Assembly (NCBI GenBank): GCA_029851415.1
Contig: CM056744.1
Location: 61,560,172 to 61,624,171 of the forward strand
Reading direction: 5' to 3'
Length of the DNA: 64,000 nucleotides
Origin: Eretmocerus hayati
Taxonomy: Eukaryota > Arthropoda > Insecta > Hymenoptera > Aphelinidae
The notes below the pieces were generated by a model. The model saw nothing but the letters and a program-made list of their open reading frames with translations, was not told where the DNA came from and ran no database searches. A program made the translations under genes and the position numbers. This document shows positions 58,642 through 64,000 of this stretch, one piece after another; positions within the stretch are counted from its first letter, which is position 1; each line of letters opens with the position of its first letter.

Positions 58642-59137
58642 CTCTGCCGATTGAAACAGAAGAGGCCCAAATGATTCCAGGAGGAATCTGATGCACTGAA
58701 GAGGGAAGAAAGAAGAAAGAAGAGAGAAGAAAGAAGAAAGAGAGGGAACAATGAAGCATGAAGATAGAAGATGCCGACAAGTGGCTGAAGAGAGAAGATG
58801 GAGGAGAGGAACGCTCGAAATCGAGCGCGAGACATGCCGCTCATCCTGAAGTAATGCTCACGCGGTTCCGGGATGAGATGGTAGATGCAGGTGGATCTCC
58901 TTCTTGATTGCCCGATGCCCTAGGTATCGGACATCGAGGGGAGAGGGATATTACACGGCCGGGCCCACCTCTCGGTGGGCCCCACCCCCACACCCGTGTC
59001 CCGCCTGGTATGGCCTGCGTGGGCTATGCGTAGTCCGCGTAAGCTGAACCAGTCCGGTGTCTGGGGACGGATCCGAGGGATCCTGAGGCAGATTTTGCCC
59101 TCTAACAACCTTAAAAAAAAAAAAAAAAAAAAAAAAA
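58642..59137 (+). other. R1 LINE 3' UTR and poly(A)
   Basis: Purine-rich (GAAGA)n-like sequence gives way to a GC-rich block and then an A25 tail at 59113-59137. The 3' UTR of the first fragment (55166-55597) shares TGAAGTAATGCTCACGCGGT and the general layout. Confidence 0.75.
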
Positions 59138-60300
59138 GAGAGAGATTGATTGATTGATAAAACGTTTATTACGCCTAGGTCCGGATAAACCGTAAAGCGA
59201 GAGGCGTACATTATGGAATTACAAAATTTGAAGATCTAGAAGAAAAGCATTACAACAAATTAGAGTAATTTGATATAGAACAGAGTGAGTATGCTTAGTC
59301 GTTGGATATACGGATGGATTTCTCTTAGAATAAGAAGATATTATAAGATCAAATGTCGTAATTCAAAAGCAGTAGAAAGATATCCCAAGGATTTAACACA
59401 CAAAATTCAATAATAAGATACAAAATGGGTGAATTCACTTGAAATTTCGTTGCTCACAGATAAGCATAAAAATTCCATCTAACTACCAAATTTCAATTTA
59501 CAAAACCTTAATATGAATAAATACAAATTTGAAAGATTCATGTCAATGAAAAGGATTTTTAGCGAACTAGGTTATTTTAGTAATATCAGATTCTGTCACA
59601 ATACATATACGCTCTGAAGTGTCATCTTTTCGGGCATAAATTTTACCGTCTCGAGTCCAAACATACTTGAATTTACATTTTTTTGCGCGCTCGGATACCA
59701 TGAGTCGTAATTTGTGAATGGCTGGTAATAGCATTTCGTAGACGCCGACTTGCGATTGACTTGAACATTCCTCTATTACATCATAAAATTTGAGTTCACC
59801 GAAATCTCGCTTCATTTTGAGCACATGCTGAGAAATTTCTTTGGATTTGAACTTGATCACCAAGGAACGATTATTGGTATGGGATTCGTCAGAGGCTGAA
59901 CTGATTGTAACAGTACGAGAATTGGAAGATTTAGGTTTGAATTCATGAATTTGTAGAATGTCACCACTCAAAGATTCTGCGTGTGAACATTTGAGAATTT
60001 TCCCAGGAATATCTTCAAGCGGGACTCGGCAATCGTGAAGAATTCCGGTGACCCTCAATTCCGAGGTTGACTGACTACCCGTATACATGTTTTTAACCTG
60101 CTCCATTTCCTTGCGCAGAGAGTGATTTTCATTCTCCAAAACATTGTTTCTATCGGACTGTTCTTTGATTAACACTGTGAATACATCAAACTTTTCATGG
60201 AACTCATTGAAGCTTTGAGTGAACTTAGTAGTTTGCGACTGAATGGCCGTAAACAAAATTCCTAACTGTCGTGACGAATTAAAGGTTTCCCATCATTCTG
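59138..60300 (-). mobile_element. ORF1-only LINE remnant with (ATCA)n tail
   Basis: On the - strand this unit has an intact ORF1-like frame (60256-59567), a ~400-bp 3' UTR with AATAAA next to its end, and a tail of TCAATCAATCAATC (59145-59158 on the + strand). No ORF2 lies between ORF1 and the tail, so it resembles a half-LINE. The 5' limit is uncertain. Confidence 0.6.
59567..60256 (-). CDS. LINE ORF1-like RNA-binding protein
   Basis: An uninterrupted frame of 229 codons. Residues ~1-55 form a likely coiled coil (FNEFHEKFDVF..ENENHSLRKEMEQV). Then come an RRM-like middle segment (TSELRVTGI.. and RSLVIKFKSKEIS) and a C-terminal domain ending WTRDGKIYARKDD..ICIVTESDITKI. This coiled coil, RRM and C-terminal-domain order is the usual one for ORF1 proteins of L1/CR1-like LINEs, which bind their own RNA. 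The frame is intact even though ORF2 is absent. An alternative is a domesticated ORF1 fragment, but the tail sequence favours a simple element copy. Confidence 0.65.
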   Translation of the reverse strand: MFTAIQSQTTKFTQSFNEFHEKFDVFTVLIKEQSDRNNVLENENHSLRKEMEQVKNMYTGSQSTSELRVTGILHDCRVPLEDIPGKILKCSHAESLSGDILQIHEFKPKSSNSRTVTISSASDESHTNNRSLVIKFKSKEISQHVLKMKRDFGELKFYDVIEECSSQSQVGVYEMLLPAIHKLRLMVSERAKKCKFKYVWTRDGKIYARKDDTSERICIVTESDITKIT

Positions 60301-60825
60301 GTAAATCAGGCATGGTATTTCGCAAGTTTAACACTATGAGACACAGCACTGTCAAGATAAACACAAGCTGCGACGCGTGAGTTTCAATCATGCGTCGTCT
60401 GCTACGGTAAATCTCCACACTCCATGGCAAATGTGAACACGAGATTTATATCGGTCAGGCTCTTGCCAACGTCAATCAGGCAGCTCTGGCAAACAGGATG
60501 AACCACGTATAAATAAGGCTTCAGTGTCGATAATGCAGGAGACAGGTCGAGGTCGCTGCCATCTAGTAGTTCCCGATGGAACCTTCAAATTCAGCAAATA
60601 CACGAGGTTGCCTAACCTCCAAATCCAATTCGTAGGAAAAAACAGGTTGAATTTTTGCAAGAACACACAGGCCCAGAACGATTTATGGATCCAGTGGATG
60701 CTTGCAAATTTTTGCGTGCAAGGATCTGTAATAGAAAAGCCCACGGGCACTTTGAGGCAGCGGAAAGTGTCGAAAAACGTAGAGTGATCAAGAAAAGCGT
60801 GGAATGGCACTTACCGCCGCAGAGA
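60301..60825. other. Spacer, possibly 5' region of the ORF1-only element
   Basis: No supported gene. A 112-codon - strand frame (60810-60472) lacks recognisable features. Confidence 0.35.
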
Positions 60826-61144
60826 GATTGATTGATTGATTGATTGATGTCCTTTATTCGTCATAAGACAAAATATAACCCACATATTTTTACATATGTT
60901 GCATAATTCTAGAAAAAAATTCAAGAATAGAAAGAAAAGGTGTAAAATATATATAACACAAGCGATTTGGTCAAGGACAGGTACATATCACAAATTGTGA
61001 CTAGTCATTACAATTGCGAATTCGCGTATGTCTAAAATCTGAGAGCATGGGTTCACAAAAGAGAAAATATCACAGTTTGCTTCAGTCAGGTGACAGAAGG
61101 TCACGTAAAACTAATCGTGAGCTAAAAATAAGAACCCAAGCCTA

Positions 61145-63502
61145 TCATAGATTAAAATAATGCTTCTTCTCCACATCAATCTTCTGAGGAGTCTGTGTCA
61201 TCAAGAGATCTTTAAAGGCCTCTTTAAACAACGATATCTTCCCCAGCTGCCGAAAGCCCGGAGGGAGAAAGTTCCACAAATGAGCACATTGAACCTGGAA
61301 AGATCTTCTTCCATACTCAAGTCTCATATTGGGAACTTTGAGTACCCGCTCTTCTGTATCACCGCGTGCGGGGCGTTCGGATTGGTACCTGGTAAACATT
61401 GCAGCAAGGTAGCCAGGTTCTCCCAAATGCATGATCTTATGCATTAAAAGTGCTGCGAAGTACATTCTCCGCGAATCAGTACGTAACCAACCCAATCGCT
61501 CCCTAAACGGGGTGATGTGCTCGTCTCTCCTAAGATCAAAGATGAATCTCACACATGAATTGCTCAGTCTCTGTATCCGTTGCCGCTGTTCGTCCGTGGC
61601 GTCGAGGTACACGACTGTGCAGTAATCTAGATGCGGTTGAACTAATGACTCGACTAGGCGAATCCGGAGAGGTCTGGTGATACACGCCCTAAAAAACCGC
61701 AAACCGTACAGGGCTCTGTTAACTTTCTTAGTAACTTGGTCAATGTGCGGTTTCCACGTCAGTTCACTATCAAGTGTAACACCGAGACTCACAACCGTAT
61801 CACTGAACGGGATGAAATTTCCATCCTGTATCTCAACCCCTGGCAAGTCCATTCTCTTCAGATCTTTGATATTCCTCTCAGAGCTGAAGGAGATTGCCTT
61901 GGTCTTGCCAGCGTTGAGACACAGGCCGGAACTCTTGGCCCATTCGGCAACTAGTCGTCCTATTTCACCCAGCCGAGCGATGCCCTCCCTGATTTTAGTT
62001 TTCTCGACTTGGAGATAAATTTGGAGGTCGTCCGCATAAAATAGATGATGTACCGACTTTCCGTCTAGCAAACCAGGTAAATCATTGACATATAAGCTGA
62101 AGAGTAAAGGCCCGAGAATGGAACCCTGTGGAACACCCAGATTGGTTTCAAGCCAATCAGAATTACCAGATTTTGAAGTGACTTTTTGGGTGCGACCTTG
62201 TAAGTATGATTTTATCCACAGAAGTGCCGATCTCGAAAAGCCAAGATTTCGAAGTTTACTCAACAGCTTAGATGGTGATATCGTGTCAAAAGCTTTACTA
62301 AAGTCAAAAAGCAGGAGCAAGGTGATCTTCTTCTTGTCAATGCCTACTCTGATGTCATCTGTCAACTTTAATAGAGCTGTCTGGGTGCTATGGTATTGCC
62401 TGAAACCAGTCTGGAAGCGATCTTGTAATTCCTCTTGTTTTAAGTACTCCGTGATTTGGTCGTGTGCGATTTTTTCCAGGACCTTGGCGAGAAAACACAG
62501 CAGCGCTATAGGACGGAAGTCCGAGACCGTTGATGGAGCGGCAGTCTTTTTCAGTGCGATCAGCTGTGCTTGCTTCCAAGCCTCGGGAAAAGTGCTATGA
62601 GCGAAAGAGGAGTTGAAAATATGTACAATAAGATCACCAATAGCCGGAAGAGCCTTCGCGATCACGCTTTGGGGAATCCCGTCTGACCCACGGGCTTGCG
62701 AGGAAAAATGTTTGATAGCAAGGACTACGTTATTGAAATTTGTAGGCTTAAAATTAAAACCCTCCTCTGAAGCCGAATTTATATCGTCCATTGCTTCATC
62801 TATATTTTCGTGAGGTGAAACGGAAACTCCCGCAAAGTGAGCGTTCAACTCATCCGGTGTGAAACCGTGAAGTTCCTCCTCTTTGCTCTTAGGCAGGAGG
62901 CCGAGGTTGCGCATTTCCTTCCAGATGTTCTTATGTTGATCAAGAGCGTCTGATAGATGGTTTTGAAGGAAGGAGTTACGCTCTTGTTCCATGCGCAAGT
63001 CGACCTCTTCGCTAAGCCGAAAATACTCACTTTGAAGCTCAGGACACTTGCGCTGGTTACGTTGATTTCGTTCCCAGTGCCTGCGCGTCGCATCTCGCTT
63101 ATTCATGAGCATCCTCAACTCAGGACCAATCCAAGGAGCATCATTTTTTCGCGGGTTGATAGTTTTTTCGGGCGCTAATTCATCTATAACAGTCATTAAA
63201 TTCTCATTCAAGCAGTGAATTGCGTCTTCCAAGCTGGTTTCGGCATTTTCAAGAGCTGTCCAGTCGCAGCGAAGCAGACGGTCATTTAGCATCTCCGGAG
63301 TGATATTACGAAAATCCCTATAAGTAAAGGAATTTTTTGGCGGAGTGGGAGTGAAGACGTTGATGGTGACGTCTATGACCGAGTGCCTGCCGAAACTGGG
63401 CAGGAGTCTGTTTTGAAAGTCTGTAACGATGTCATTGTCATCTACGTAAATGTGGTCAATCCATGTATGAGATGTATTGGGTGTGTTGGTGAGTCGGGCC
63501 AT
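61145..63502 (-). CDS. LINE ORF2, reverse transcriptase part
   Basis: An open frame of 785 codons. The N-terminal ~45 residues are the end of the endonuclease (TWIDHIYV and a later GRHSVIDV block). Reverse transcriptase lies at ~265-560: SDFRPIALLCFLAKVLEKI, LLLFDFSKAFDTI, GVPQGSILGPLLFSLYVND and LFYADDLQIYLQ, with the YADD catalytic pair. After it comes the usual long C-terminal connection with LDYCTVVYLDATDEQRQRIQ. The style is that of the CR1/L2/Jockey group. The frame is open to the end, but its 5' join to the endonuclease needs a one-base shift near 63485-63500. Confidence 0.85.
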   Translation of the reverse strand: MARLTNTPNTSHTWIDHIYVDDNDIVTDFQNRLLPSFGRHSVIDVTINVFTPTPPKNSFTYRDFRNITPEMLNDRLLRCDWTALENAETSLEDAIHCLNENLMTVIDELAPEKTINPRKNDAPWIGPELRMLMNKRDATRRHWERNQRNQRKCPELQSEYFRLSEEVDLRMEQERNSFLQNHLSDALDQHKNIWKEMRNLGLLPKSKEEELHGFTPDELNAHFAGVSVSPHENIDEAMDDINSASEEGFNFKPTNFNNVVLAIKHFSSQARGSDGIPQSVIAKALPAIGDLIVHIFNSSFAHSTFPEAWKQAQLIALKKTAAPSTVSDFRPIALLCFLAKVLEKIAHDQITEYLKQEELQDRFQTGFRQYHSTQTALLKLTDDIRVGIDKKKITLLLLFDFSKAFDTISPSKLLSKLRNLGFSRSALLWIKSYLQGRTQKVTSKSGNSDWLETNLGVPQGSILGPLLFSLYVNDLPGLLDGKSVHHLFYADDLQIYLQVEKTKIREGIARLGEIGRLVAEWAKSSGLCLNAGKTKAISFSSERNIKDLKRMDLPGVEIQDGNFIPFSDTVVSLGVTLDSELTWKPHIDQVTKKVNRALYGLRFFRACITRPLRIRLVESLVQPHLDYCTVVYLDATDEQRQRIQRLSNSCVRFIFDLRRDEHITPFRERLGWLRTDSRRMYFAALLMHKIMHLGEPGYLAAMFTRYQSERPARGDTEERVLKVPNMRLEYGRRSFQVQCAHLWNFLPPGFRQLGKISLFKEAFKDLLMTQTPQKIDVEKKHYFNL

Positions 63503-63971
63503 GCTGCACTATCTGCAAGGCAAGTTCTTCTGTCAGTGCAGTCAGTGTCTTGGTGTCAGGGTGAGCAGTGTCTAACAAATCCGCGGTCAGATCTCCCATT
63601 ATAATTTTGTGACTATAATCCCCACACAGTTGGCGTAACGAGCCAAACAGACCGTCATCCTTCTGCATGGCGATTTTCGGGGGTCTGTAAATTACCACGA
63701 CTAAAATTGGAGGGGAGTTACCCTGCTGTACGCTACAGAAAAGAAATTCAGGAACACCAGGTTTCCCTGGGCCAAAAGTTTTAGACGAAATTAGCTTCTC
63801 TACCTTGAAATCATTGCGTACATACAAGGCAACCCCACCACCCTCTCTGTTTCGATCCTGTCTCAACAGAGAAAAACCCGGTATCTGAACGAGACTGTCA
63901 TCCACATACTCATCTAGCTTCGACTCAGCCACCCCAAATAGATGGTAGGAGGGATCGTTGGCGACGAGCAA
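63456..63971 (-). pseudogene. LINE ORF2, endonuclease part (frame-shifted from RT)
   Basis: This frame contains FGVAESKLDEYVDDSLVQI, GGGVALYVRNDF, VVVIYRPPKIA and IIMGDLTADLL, matching the APE-endonuclease blocks (E of AESKL; Y-R-P; GD at the GDFN position, here GDLT). It leaves the reverse-transcriptase frame near 63485-63500, so a single indel separates the two domains. The start lies in or beyond the window end. Confidence 0.78.
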
Positions 63972-64000
63972 GCGTAGATGCTCAATCTTATCTGTCAGGG

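Larger units (their letters stand above)
55648..59137 (+). mobile_element. R1-clade LINE, nearly complete ORF2 with 3' UTR and poly(A)
   Basis: This copy starts inside the endonuclease domain and runs through reverse transcriptase, the C-terminal Cys-His region, a ~470-bp 3' UTR and an A25 tail (59113-59137), followed by GAGAGAGA. ORF1 and the 5' UTR are missing by truncation. The coding frame carries two frameshifts and one stop. It lies head to tail with the fragment at 54819-55597, each behind a (GA)n tract. Confidence 0.88.
60826..64000 (-). mobile_element. CR1/L2-like LINE with (ATCA)n tail, running off the window
   Basis: On the - strand the order is endonuclease, reverse transcriptase, a ~300-bp 3' UTR with GAATAAAGG near the end, then ATCAATCAATCAATC (60826-60848 on the + strand). 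The 5' part lies beyond 64000. The tail unit is the same as that of the ORF1-only remnant, but the 3' UTRs differ, so these are related rather than identical families. Confidence 0.82.

Overview
This is an AT-rich, intron-containing, repeat-dominated piece of a eukaryotic nuclear genome, almost certainly from an arthropod and most likely an insect. The evidence is the mobile-element set: a hAT DNA transposon, a BEL/Pao LTR element primed by tRNA-Tyr, R1-clade LINEs, a CR1/L2-like LINE, many foldback MITEs, and fossils of arthropod-virus-type glycoproteins. I see no gene that I can confidently call an ordinary single-copy host gene. The species cannot be fixed from the sequence.

Region 1 (49-30217) is one very large DNA transposon. 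Its ends begin CAG and match as inverted repeats, and it is flanked by a perfect 8-bp target duplication, CTTCATGC, at 41-48 and 30218-30225. Both features are hAT hallmarks. Behind the short termini lie giant inverted arms of about 5.5-6.0 kb (49-6065 and 16970-30217). The unique core between them holds two convergent genes. On the + strand is a three-exon hAT transposase with a BED-type zinc finger, broken by one frameshift and one stop. On the - strand is an intact two-exon gene for an unrecognised protein of about 600 residues. The right arm was later hit by a 7.7-kb BEL/Pao retrotransposon (21180-28876) with 465-bp LTRs and one uninterrupted 1788-codon gag-pol frame. The left arm was hit by a MITE (1260-1777). 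Each arm preserves the empty site for the insertion in the other. Without the BEL copy the transposon is about 22.5 kb.

Region 2 (30226-40860) has no credible gene. It holds degenerate minisatellites (a ~41-43 bp GGATCGGATGAGTAT family) invaded by a 322-bp foldback element with GTAC duplications and by a 2.8-kb foldback element. The larger foldback has a 608-bp palindromic MITE nested in one arm.

Region 3 (41067-53009) contains two decayed copies of a viral envelope-type glycoprotein (41067-42920 and 50720-53009). The second sits directly behind an intact 560-codon Ty3/Gypsy-Gag-like frame (49038-50720) with no detectable pol between them. A seven-copy dyad-containing tandem array (47609-48260) lies about 0.8 kb upstream of that frame.

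Region 4 (53559-64000) is a LINE graveyard. It has an 853-bp MITE, then two head-to-tail R1-clade LINE copies each embedded in (GA)n, then an ORF1-only LINE remnant on the - strand, then a CR1/L2-like LINE on the - strand with a near-complete reverse-transcriptase frame that runs off the window end.
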